Assembly (NCBI GenBank): GCA_019162915.1
Contig: JAFLKZ010000007.1
Location: 1-6,028 of the forward strand
Direction of reading: 5' to 3'
Origin: Campylobacteraceae bacterium
Lineage (GTDB): Bacteria; Campylobacterota; Campylobacteria; Campylobacterales; Sulfurospirillaceae
Length of the DNA: 6,028 nucleotides
The notes beneath the pieces are model-generated. The model saw nothing but the letters and a program-made list of their open reading frames with translations, was not told the origin of the DNA and ran no database searches. The position numbers and the translations under genes are program-made. Of the stretch, positions 1-5,979 are shown piece after piece. Position 1 is the first letter of the stretch. The number at the start of each line of letters is the position of its first letter.

Positions 1-264
1 TTTGAGCAAGATGTGAATCTTGAAAAGGCTATAGAGGCACTTAAAAATGCAGAAAATGTTATCGTTTTAGATAACCCTGCTAAAAAAGAGTATCCAATGC
101 CTATCATTTCTACGGATACAAACGACACGTATGTAGGAAGAATTAGAAAAGATATCAACCGTGACAATATCTTACACCTTTGGTGTGTCGCTGACCAAAT
201 TCGTGTGGGTGCAGCAACTAATGCGGTAAGAATTGCACTTAAATGGATTAAACAGGAAGCTTAA
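1..264 (+). CDS. asd: Aspartate-semialdehyde dehydrogenase, C-terminal part (5' end outside window)
   Basis: This is the last 87 codons of a gene whose reading frame is open from base 1, so the start lies upstream of the window. The enzyme makes L-aspartate 4-semialdehyde from aspartyl-4-phosphate with NADPH in the cytoplasm, at the branch to lysine/diaminopimelate, threonine and methionine. Recognition rests on the family's C-terminal signatures: YVGRIRKD (bases 130-153), with the substrate-binding arginine region, then LHLWCVADQIR with the conserved histidine codon at 175-177, and GAATNAVRIALKW near the end. The catalytic cysteine lies in the missing N-terminal half and cannot be checked. 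A GTG at 13 is internal and is not the start. The stop TAA (262-264) overlaps the ATG of the next gene by one base, so the two are probably co-translated. Confidence 0.93.
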   Translation, partial: FEQDVNLEKAIEALKNAENVIVLDNPAKKEYPMPIISTDTNDTYVGRIRKDINRDNILHLWCVADQIRVGAATNAVRIALKWIKQEA

Positions 265-773
265 TGTTAGAAAAATTATTTGAAAAGGGGTTGTGGGCAA
301 GTAGACTCATCACCCTTCTAGCTGTTGTCTTTAGTATTCTTGCTGCATTTTCACTCTTTTTTATAGCAAGTGCTGATTTGTATCATGTTGTTATTGCAAC
401 GTATCAATACTTCTTTATGGGTGTTCATCCTGCTGATTTTCATGCAGATGTTGTGGCTGATATCATCGGTGCGATTGACCTTTATTTGATAGCCGTTGTA
501 CTTCTTATCTTTGGATTTGGTATCTATGAACTCTTTGTTTCAGAAATTGATGTTGCTAAAGGTACGGGAGGAGAAAAAATCTTGTACGTAAGCTCGTTAG
601 ATGAACTCAAAGATAAAATTGCAAAAGTTATTGTGATGGTATTGGTGGTCAGTTTCTTTCAGCGTGTGTTACATACAGAGTATAAAGGAGCACAAGAGAT
701 GTTTTATTTTGCTATTTCGATTACGGCACTCTCTTTAGGACTTTTTTTATTACATAAAGGTGGAAAACACTAA
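264..773 (+). CDS. UPF0114 (YqhA-type) integral membrane protein
   Basis: This 169-residue inner-membrane protein belongs to the uncharacterised UPF0114/YqhA family; its biochemical role is unknown. Four hydrophobic stretches are visible, at about residues 15-36, 70-92, 119-136 and 147-164. The family hallmarks are a YLIAVVLLIFGFGIYELFVS block (residues 74-93) followed by SLDELKDKIAKVIVMVLVV (residues 111-129). The length is normal for the family. The ATG at 264 is preceded by AGGAAG (254-259) and sits inside a TAATG overlap with the asd stop. The gene's own stop (771-773) forms another TAATG overlap with hemE. It is therefore embedded in a biosynthetic operon and probably translationally coupled on both sides. 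The context does not reveal a function: neither lysine/threonine nor haem synthesis has a known need for this family. Confidence 0.88.
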   Translation: MLEKLFEKGLWASRLITLLAVVFSILAAFSLFFIASADLYHVVIATYQYFFMGVHPADFHADVVADIIGAIDLYLIAVVLLIFGFGIYELFVSEIDVAKGTGGEKILYVSSLDELKDKIAKVIVMVLVVSFFQRVLHTEYKGAQEMFYFAISITALSLGLFLLHKGGKH

Positions 774-1795
774 TGATTTTTGTTGATGCATGTTTTGGAA
801 AAAAAACACCTTATACTCCTGTTTGGATGATGCGACAAGCAGGACGCTATCTACCTGAATATATGGCAGTTCGAGCCCAAGCTGGGGATTTTCTTTCTTT
901 GTGTAAAGACCCGCAAAAAGCGTGTGAAGTGACACTTCAGCCAGTTGATATTTTAGGTGTTGACGCAGCTATCTTGTTTAGTGATATTTTAGTAGTTCCT
1001 CTTGAAATGGGAATGGAGCTTAAATTTTTGCAAGGCGAAGGCCCCATATTTTCAAATCCTATTAAAAATCAAGCTGATTTGGACAAATTAAGTGTTCAAA
1101 AAGCGGTTGAGGGACTTGAGTATGTGTATGAAACGATTCGTCTTATCAGAGGAAAATTAGCGGCTGATAAAGCACTGATTGGCTTTTGTGGCGCACCTTG
1201 GACTTTGGCTACTTATATGATAGAAGGGCAAGGAACAAAGACGTACGCGCAAGTTAAAAAGCTTATTTATACAAATCCGCAGTTTATGCATGCGTTACTT
1301 AAAAAAGTGACCGAAGTGCTTAAACTTTATATGGAGCGACAGATTCAAAGTGGTACTGATGTCGTGATGATATTTGACTCGTGGGCAGCCGCCCTTGAAG
1401 AAAGCGCTTATTTTGAATTTAGCTGGTCTTATATGAAAGAAATTAGTAGTTATCTTAAAGCCAAGTATCCGCATATTCCTGTGATTTTATTTCCTAAGGG
1501 AATTAGTGGTTATTTAGATAAGATTGATGGTGACTTTGATGTGTTTGCCGTTGATTGGTCAACACCAATAGAGCTTGCACAAGAAAAGTTAGGTCATAAA
1601 TATGTGCTCCAAGGCAATATGGAACCAACCCGTCTTTATAGTCAAGATGCGATAGATGAGGGTATAGAGCATATCGTCAGTGTGATGAAAAATAAAAGAC
1701 ATATTTTCAATCTGGGACATGGTATTTTGCCAGATGTTCCTGTTGAAAATGCCAAATACTTTATCAAACAGGTACAAACACTTACTAAAATTTAG
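773..1795 (+). CDS. hemE: Uroporphyrinogen decarboxylase
   Basis: This enzyme removes four carboxyl groups from uroporphyrinogen III to give coproporphyrinogen III in cytoplasmic haem biosynthesis. It needs no cofactor. The 340-residue length is typical. The N-terminal signature PVWMMRQAGRYLPEY spans residues 16-30 and contains the substrate-binding R21 and R25. ILFSDILVVP carries D71, equivalent to the catalytic aspartate (D86 in the human enzyme). The second signature GFCGAPWTLATYMIEG spans residues 137-152 with Y148. FDSWAAAL contains D202 and S203, and FNLGHGILP contains H316. All the expected active-site residues are present, so the enzyme should be active. The ATG at 773 overlaps the previous stop (TAATG) and has a purine-rich AAAGGTGG (756-763) upstream. 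A strong hairpin follows directly after the stop. Confidence 0.97.
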   Translation: MIFVDACFGKKTPYTPVWMMRQAGRYLPEYMAVRAQAGDFLSLCKDPQKACEVTLQPVDILGVDAAILFSDILVVPLEMGMELKFLQGEGPIFSNPIKNQADLDKLSVQKAVEGLEYVYETIRLIRGKLAADKALIGFCGAPWTLATYMIEGQGTKTYAQVKKLIYTNPQFMHALLKKVTEVLKLYMERQIQSGTDVVMIFDSWAAALEESAYFEFSWSYMKEISSYLKAKYPHIPVILFPKGISGYLDKIDGDFDVFAVDWSTPIELAQEKLGHKYVLQGNMEPTRLYSQDAIDEGIEHIVSVMKNKRHIFNLGHGILPDVPVENAKYFIKQVQTLTKI

Positions 1796-1796
1796 T

Positions 1797-1823
1797 ATTT
1801 TCTGGGGGCTTTCCCCAGAAAAT
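1797..1823 (+). terminator. Hairpin after hemE: weak terminator or attenuator
   Basis: A perfect 11-bp stem begins two bases after the hemE stop. The left arm is ATTTTCTGGGG (1797-1807), the loop GCTTT (1808-1812) and the right arm CCCCAGAAAAT (1813-1823). It is followed only by TTCTCACC, so the U-tract of a classical Rho-independent terminator is poor. No promoter is apparent between it and the next gene, whose Shine-Dalgarno starts about a dozen bases downstream. It may therefore act as a partial terminator or an mRNA-processing/stability element that lowers radical SAM expression relative to hemE. The structure is directly visible; the function is inferred. Confidence 0.6.
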
Positions 1824-1834
1824 TTCTCACCTCT

Positions 1835-1848
1835 AGGAGACTCCCATC
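1835..1848 (+). promoter_or_regulatory. Ribosome binding site and proposed ATC start of the radical SAM gene
   Basis: AGGAGA (1835-1840) is the best Shine-Dalgarno match in the region. The in-frame codon at a suitable distance is ATC (1846-1848), six bases after AGGAG. The in-frame stop TAG at 1834-1836 limits any further extension, and there is no ATG, GTG or TTG between it and 1897. Other near-cognate candidates are ATT (1855) and ATC (1858), but their spacing is longer than optimal. Confidence 0.5.
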
Positions 1849-2754
1849 AGCAATATTATCTTTGGTCCTATCACCTCACGGCGTTTTGGTCAATCATTGG
1901 GAATCGACCTTAGTCCCAACGAAAAGCAATGTAATTTTGATTGTCTTTATTGCGAGCTTAAGGGTGCTAAAACCGTTCAAATAGCACAAAACGTCCCTAC
2001 ATGTAAAGAAGTTATCAATGCTCTTTTAGAGGCACTTCAAAAGCATCAAAACATTGATGTGATAACCTTGACGGCCAATGGCGAGCCAACACTTTATCCC
2101 TATCTTGATGATTTAGTTGATGCTATCAATAAAATAAAACAAAATCATCAATTACTTATTCTCTCCAATGGCTCAACTATTGGTAATAGAGCTATTCAAA
2201 GCGCACTTTTGAAAATAGATATCGTGAAACTTTCACTTGATTGTGCGACACAAAAATCTTTTAAAAAGCTTGACCGACCTCATTCTAGTATTAGTATAGA
2301 GTCTATTATAGAAGGGATGAAGACCTTTAGAAGTATTTTTCAAGGCAAACTTGTTATTGAGATTTTAATTGTGGAGGGCATCAATGATACGAAAGAAGAA
2401 TTTGAGGCGCTAAATCTTGTTTTGCAAGCAATAAAACCAGACCGTATTGATGTAGGAACGATAGATAGACCTCCAGCGTATGATGTTAAGGGCGTTAGTA
2501 TGGAAAGAGTAGTGGAACTCTCCTCTCATCTTGTAGGTTTACATGTAAACATTGCTTACAAAAAAGAATATACACAAACTAAACGCACTTTTAGTGAAGA
2601 AGACATTTTGGAATTATTAAAGCGAAGACCACAAAGTTTTGAAGATGTTAAGCTTTGTTTCGATGCGATAAGTCATCAACATCTTCAAAAACTTTTGGAT
2701 GAAAAACGCCTACATGTAAAGCACATTGCAGGCGTTAATTTTTATACTACTTAA
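1846..2754 (+). CDS. Radical SAM protein (COG0731-like Fe-S oxidoreductase), probable ATC start
   Basis: This is a cytoplasmic radical SAM enzyme of unknown substrate. The CX3CX2C motif for the 4Fe-4S cluster reads CNFDCLYC (codons 1930-1953). A TANGEPTLYP segment follows at about bases 2068-2097, in the SAM-binding glycine-rich position, and GTIDRPPAYDV lies near base 2456, typical of this bacterial group. The last 55 or so residues look like a small helical, possibly winged-helix, domain. In-frame translation upstream of TTG 1897 gives IIFGPITSRRFGQSLGIDLSP. The GPxxSRRFGxSLG block is characteristic of the family N-terminus, so the protein must begin well before 1897. I place the start at ATC 1846 behind AGGAGA, giving 302 residues; the TTG start would give 285. 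The gene is probably transcribed from the asd-hemE side. Its stop overlaps the convergent permease stop. The family is related to the tRNA-wyosine enzyme TYW1, but that function is not implied here. Confidence 0.85.
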   Translation: MSNIIFGPITSRRFGQSLGIDLSPNEKQCNFDCLYCELKGAKTVQIAQNVPTCKEVINALLEALQKHQNIDVITLTANGEPTLYPYLDDLVDAINKIKQNHQLLILSNGSTIGNRAIQSALLKIDIVKLSLDCATQKSFKKLDRPHSSISIESIIEGMKTFRSIFQGKLVIEILIVEGINDTKEEFEALNLVLQAIKPDRIDVGTIDRPPAYDVKGVSMERVVELSSHLVGLHVNIAYKKEYTQTKRTFSEEDILELLKRRPQSFEDVKLCFDAISHQHLQKLLDEKRLHVKHIAGVNFYTT

Positions 2755-4823
2755 GCTAACGCTTCTTGTTTTTTGAATTTTGCTCTTTGTCCAAAGTAGA
2801 CAATTCCATAGAGTACTAATCCAATAACATAAGCGATATAGTGGCTTGGAAGCCCTAGTTTAGTCGCTACTAATTTTGGTAACATCATAAATGGGATAAC
2901 ACAGATAAGCATTACACGCTCAATCGTATTGATTTTAGTTAAAACAAAACTTTGTGTTGCGGACGTGAAGGCAAACATACCTAACACAGATCCTGCAAAA
3001 ATAATGACGATTTCTAAAGGATTCGTAATCCATATCCATTTGGAAGGATCATTGGGGTCACTTGCATCTACACCAGAAATCAGTAAAAGTTCATTGTTAA
3101 AGAAGAACATAAACGGCAAAATTCCTGTTCTAATATCGTAGATAAATGACTGAATACCCGTAATGATAGGATCGCTTTTAGCAATCGCTGCTGCGGCATA
3201 TGCCGCCATACCCACAGGAGGGGTGTCGTCAGCTAAAATTCCAAAGTAAAAGACGAACATATGAGCCGCAAGCATAGGGATAACATAGCCGTTATCCGCT
3301 GCCAAACTCATGATGATAGGCGCGGTTAATGAAGCCATAACGATATAGTTTGCCGTTGTTGGGAGCCCCATTCCCAAAACGAGAGAGACAATCATCGTTA
3401 AAACAAGTACTGCTAAAATATAACCGCCAGAGAGATTATCTATCACTTCTGCTAAAATCAAGCCAATACCTGTCAGCGTGACTGAACCCACGATAATACC
3501 AGCAACGGCCGTAGCAATGGCAATTGAAACCATATTTTTGCCACCCATCACCATACCATTACCAATATCTGCAAAGCCTTCTACAATAAGTGGTAAAGTT
3601 ATCTTCTCTTTATTGAAAAAAGCTTTAAGAGGTTTTTGGACAACCATAACGACCATCAAGAACATAATGGCACTAAATGCCGCACTTTGCGCTGATTGTC
3701 TTAAAATAATCAAGGTGTACATTAAGAAAAAGATAGGAATAAAATAGTGAATACCTTTGATGAAAATCGGCCAAATGCGACCAAGAACACTAGGGTCTTC
3801 CCCTTTTAAGCCATTTTTCTTAGCCTCTAAATGGACGATATAAAAAAGTGCAAAGTAACACGTAAAGGCAGGAATAAATGCCGCAAAAACGATGTCAGTA
3901 TAATCAAGACCTAAAAACTCCGCCATGATAAATGCTGCAGCACCCATGATAGGAGGCATTAACTGACCATTTACAGAAGCCGCTGTCTCAACGGCCGCTG
4001 CTTTGTGAGCAGAAAAACCAAGTCGTTTCATCAGTGGAATTGTAAATGTTCCTACGGTTACAGTATTAGCGATGGAAGAGCCAGAAATCATACCAAACAT
4101 ACCAGAAGCCGCAACTGCAGCTTTTGCAGGACCTCCATCGTATCTTCCTAGTAATGTATAGGAAAGTTTGATGAAGTATTCACCCGCACCCGCTCTGTCT
4201 AAAAGTGCCCCAAAAAGTACAAACAAAAAGACAAAACTAGCACTTACGCCTAGCGGTACACCAAAGATGCCCTCGGTGGTTAAAACCATTTGTCCTACCA
4301 TTTTGTTGATACTTGCACCTTTGTGTGCGATAGCATCAGGTAAGTAGGCTCCAAAATAATCGTAAGCTAAAAAGAAGATAGCAACTAGCATGAGTGGAAG
4401 TCCCATTACTCTTCTTGAGGCTTCTAAGACTACAAGAACTGTTAAAACTCCTACGATAATATCGGTTTGAGTCCAGCTTCCAGAACGCATAGACAAATCT
4501 TTATACGCATACCATTGGTATAAAACAACAGTAACTCCAATAGCTGCAAAAAGAAAATCATACCAGGTAATCGTTGACCTTAACTTAGTACTTTTATACA
4601 TAGCATACATAGAGAAGCATAAAACGATACCAAATGCGAGATGTATAGCTCTTATATGGGCACTATTTCCAGGGTCTAAAACAATATAGAGTTGGTATAA
4701 AGACCATGAAAAAGCAACAGCTGCTACAAACCAATACTGCCAACTTGTTTTTTCAAAATCTCTTTGTCCCTCAAATTCATTGATGAGTTTTTCATCATCT
4801 AATCTTTCAACCAGTGTTTTCAA
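2751..4823 (-). CDS. TRAP transporter permease, fused 4TM/12TM subunits (TAXI type)
   Basis: This 690-residue inner-membrane protein fuses the small (DctQ-like) and large (DctM-like) TRAP subunits. It would import a solute delivered by the neighbouring periplasmic binding protein, driven by a sodium or proton gradient. After a charged cytoplasmic N-terminus, about four helices lie between residues 31 and 136, and the DctM-type domain runs from about residue 140. Family motifs include SGSSIANTVTVG (247-258), NGQLMPPIMGAAAF (285-298), GMGLPTTANYI (484-494) and ADDTPPVGMAAYAAAAI (531-547). A further hydrophobic C-terminal part spans about 600-676. The start is TTG (4823-4821) with AAAGG seven bases upstream; an in-frame TAA (4829-4827) and the absence of an early ATG make this the only reasonable start. 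It lies 61 bases downstream of the binding-protein gene, past a stem-loop. The solute is not identifiable. Confidence 0.93.
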   Translation of the reverse strand: MKTLVERLDDEKLINEFEGQRDFEKTSWQYWFVAAVAFSWSLYQLYIVLDPGNSAHIRAIHLAFGIVLCFSMYAMYKSTKLRSTITWYDFLFAAIGVTVVLYQWYAYKDLSMRSGSWTQTDIIVGVLTVLVVLEASRRVMGLPLMLVAIFFLAYDYFGAYLPDAIAHKGASINKMVGQMVLTTEGIFGVPLGVSASFVFLFVLFGALLDRAGAGEYFIKLSYTLLGRYDGGPAKAAVAASGMFGMISGSSIANTVTVGTFTIPLMKRLGFSAHKAAAVETAASVNGQLMPPIMGAAAFIMAEFLGLDYTDIVFAAFIPAFTCYFALFYIVHLEAKKNGLKGEDPSVLGRIWPIFIKGIHYFIPIFFLMYTLIILRQSAQSAAFSAIMFLMVVMVVQKPLKAFFNKEKITLPLIVEGFADIGNGMVMGGKNMVSIAIATAVAGIIVGSVTLTGIGLILAEVIDNLSGGYILAVLVLTMIVSLVLGMGLPTTANYIVMASLTAPIIMSLAADNGYVIPMLAAHMFVFYFGILADDTPPVGMAAYAAAAIAKSDPIITGIQSFIYDIRTGILPFMFFFNNELLLISGVDASDPNDPSKWIWITNPLEIVIIFAGSVLGMFAFTSATQSFVLTKINTIERVMLICVIPFMMLPKLVATKLGLPSHYIAYVIGLVLYGIVYFGQRAKFKKQEALA

Positions 4824-4830
4824 TATTTAA

Positions 4831-4835
4831 CCTTT
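4831..4835 (-). promoter_or_regulatory. Shine-Dalgarno deciding the TTG start of the TRAP permease
   Basis: On the minus strand AAAGG is followed by seven bases and then TTG (4823-4821). An in-frame stop TAA is at 4829-4827, so the coding region cannot extend further upstream. The only other codon after that stop is ATA, which is less likely to initiate. Confidence 0.7.
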
Positions 4836-4847
4836 ATTCTAAAGTGA

Positions 4848-4874
4848 GTAAAGCCTCTTTGGATGAGGCTTTAC
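4848..4874 (-). other. Intercistronic stem-loop between the TAXI binding protein and permease genes
   Basis: The perfect 10-bp inverted repeat GTAAAGCCTC (4848-4857) and GAGGCTTTAC (4865-4874) encloses a 7-base loop. On the transcribed minus strand it lies after the binding-protein stop and before the permease Shine-Dalgarno, and no U-tract follows. Structures in this position in binding-protein-dependent operons commonly protect the upstream mRNA or partly stop transcription, so that more binding protein than permease is made. That role is inferred here. Confidence 0.65.
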
Positions 4875-4884
4875 ATGTAAGCAA

Positions 4885-5838
4885 CTATTTAAGTAAGCCA
4901 GCTTCTTTGAAAGCTTTAATCGCACCTGGATGTTGAGGAACGCTTAAACCATCTAGTAAACTTTCTTTAGTAATTGTTTTATACGCAGGGTGAAGTTCTT
5001 TAAATTTATCAAAATTGTCTAGGATAGTTTTAGTTACTTGGTAGACAACTTCATCTTTAACTTTACTACTTGTCACAAGAACAGCTTTTACACCGATACT
5101 TGGGGTATCATTTGGGGCACCTTTGTAGAAAGTTCCAGAGATAGTACCTTTTGCAAAGTAAGGATATTTTTTAATCAGTGCATCAATATTGGCACCTTCA
5201 ATAGGGATAAGGTTGATATCTAAAGAGTTAGCAGAATCTTTAATATTTGCCGTTGGGTGACCTACCATGTAGAAATAACCATCGATATGATTATCCTGAA
5301 GCATTGTTGGACCTTCTGAAGATTTCAACTCATTAGCAAGTGCCAAATCAGACGCTTTAAGACCAAAAGCTTCTAAAACAACATCTGTTGTCATTCTTGT
5401 TCCAGAACCTGGAGAGTCAAGATTGATTTTTTTACCTTTAAGGTCTGATACATTTTTGATTCCAGATTTTTGGCTTACTACGAGAGCTAAAAGCTCAGGA
5501 TAGATAGCAATAGCACTTCTTAGTTCAGGAACAGCAGCCGCTCCAGCAAATTTACCTTCGCCTTTGAAAGCTTGATAAGCTGTATCACTTTGAGAAATAC
5601 CAAAGTCCAATTCACCTGCTTTAATAGTATTTACGTTGTAAACAGAACCACCTGTGGATTCAACTGAACATCTCATATTAGTTTCTTTTTTATTCTTATT
5701 GACCATTTGACAGATAGCTCCACCTGTTGGATAATAAGTTCCCGTAACACCACCTGTACCAATAGTAATAAACTCAGCAGCAAATAATGGAACGCTTAGT
5801 GTACTGACAAGCGCTAAAGTAGCAATTTTTCTATTCAT
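4885..5838 (-). CDS. TAXI family TRAP transporter solute-binding protein
   Basis: This is the periplasmic receptor of a TRAP-TAXI importer, 317 residues and normal for the family. Residues 1-21 form a Sec signal peptide (MNRK, then a hydrophobic core ending in PLFAA), with cleavage expected around residue 20 or 21. The mature protein opens with the family-defining FITIGTGGVTGTYYPTGGAIC (residues 23-43, bases about 5710-5772). Later come ESTGGSVYNVNTIKAGELDFGISQSD (60-85), KKINLDSPGSGTR (136-148) and VPQHPGAIKAFKEAGL (300-315). Two cysteines, C43 and C57, are present and could form a disulfide. The ATG (5838-5836) has AAAGGAG (5850-5844) five bases upstream. It is the first gene of the operon with the fused permease. 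TAXI proteins bind small carboxylates such as glutamate or other organic acids, but the ligand here cannot be predicted. Confidence 0.95.
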   Translation of the reverse strand: MNRKIATLALVSTLSVPLFAAEFITIGTGGVTGTYYPTGGAICQMVNKNKKETNMRCSVESTGGSVYNVNTIKAGELDFGISQSDTAYQAFKGEGKFAGAAAVPELRSAIAIYPELLALVVSQKSGIKNVSDLKGKKINLDSPGSGTRMTTDVVLEAFGLKASDLALANELKSSEGPTMLQDNHIDGYFYMVGHPTANIKDSANSLDINLIPIEGANIDALIKKYPYFAKGTISGTFYKGAPNDTPSIGVKAVLVTSSKVKDEVVYQVTKTILDNFDKFKELHPAYKTITKESLLDGLSVPQHPGAIKAFKEAGLLK

Positions 5839-5851
5839 GCAAACTCCTTTG

Positions 5852-5867
5852 AGATTTTAAGATTTTA
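5852..5867 (-). repeat. Tandem AGATTTTA repeat in the TAXI gene leader, overlapping a possible -10
   Basis: Two exact copies of AGATTTTA lie head to tail (5852-5859 and 5860-5867). On the minus strand each gives TAAAATCT, which contains TAAAAT, a five-of-six match to the -10 consensus. The upstream copy (5867-5862) is a candidate -10 for the TAXI operon and would start transcription about 17-20 bases before the ATG. There is no convincing -35, which is normal in Campylobacterota. The repeat is certain; the promoter role is tentative. Confidence 0.35.
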
Positions 5868-5880
5868 ATATCGTACTACC

Positions 5881-5919
5881 TTTACACTTACTTTTTCTTG
5901 AATAAAAAAGAAGTGTAAA
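5881..5919. repeat. Long interrupted inverted repeat between the TAXI operon and tRNA-Asn
   Basis: TTTACACTT (5881-5889) pairs perfectly with AAGTGTAAA (5911-5919). Inside it CTTTTT (5891-5896) pairs with AAAAAG (5905-5910), leaving A5890 bulged and an 8-base loop CTTGAATA. The whole forms a 15-bp stem with one bulge. It sits upstream of the likely TAXI promoter and just upstream of the tRNA -35, so in at least one direction it is a DNA-level site rather than a transcript structure. The two outer half-sites are about 30 bp apart centre to centre, roughly three helical turns, as for an operator bound by a dimer or tetramer. Confidence 0.55.
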
Positions 5920-5925
5920 TTAACC

Positions 5926-5954
5926 TTGACATTATGAGTATTTTTAACTATAAT
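5926..5954 (+). promoter_or_regulatory. Sigma-70 promoter of tRNA-Asn
   Basis: TTGACA (5926-5931) and TATAAT (5949-5954) both match the sigma-70 consensus exactly and are separated by the optimal 17 bases. The spacer is A/T-rich. The expected transcription start is near 5961, about 19 bases before the tRNA. A promoter this strong fits a stable-RNA gene. Confidence 0.88.
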
Positions 5955-5979
5955 TTCGACCTCGTTCATAAACAAATGT

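Noticed and set aside
13..15. GTG as start of a short 83-residue protein
   Set aside because: The frame is open to base 1 and matches the C-terminal end of aspartate-semialdehyde dehydrogenase, so the GTG is internal.
750..935. Minus-strand open frame over the hemE start
   Set aside because: Antisense shadow of hemE and the UPF0114 end, with no family features.
1589..1777. Minus-strand open frame inside hemE
   Set aside because: Antisense to a well-conserved enzyme, with no recognisable product.
1897..1899. TTG as start of the radical SAM protein
   Set aside because: It has no Shine-Dalgarno, and conserved family residues are encoded in frame upstream.
1719..1913. Plus-strand 64-codon open frame across the hemE end
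   Set aside because: It overlaps the hemE 3' end, the hairpin and the radical SAM N-terminus in another frame, and its translation resembles no protein. It is a shadow.
2929..3141. Plus-strand open frame inside the TRAP permease
   Set aside because: Antisense to conserved permease sequence. Composition follows the complementary membrane codons.
3478..3747. Plus-strand 89-codon open frame inside the TRAP permease
   Set aside because: Antisense to the permease. The proline/isoleucine/threonine-rich product is what reverse-complemented glycine- and alanine-rich membrane codons give.
5038..5223. Plus-strand open frame inside the TAXI gene
   Set aside because: Antisense to conserved receptor sequence, with no recognisable product.
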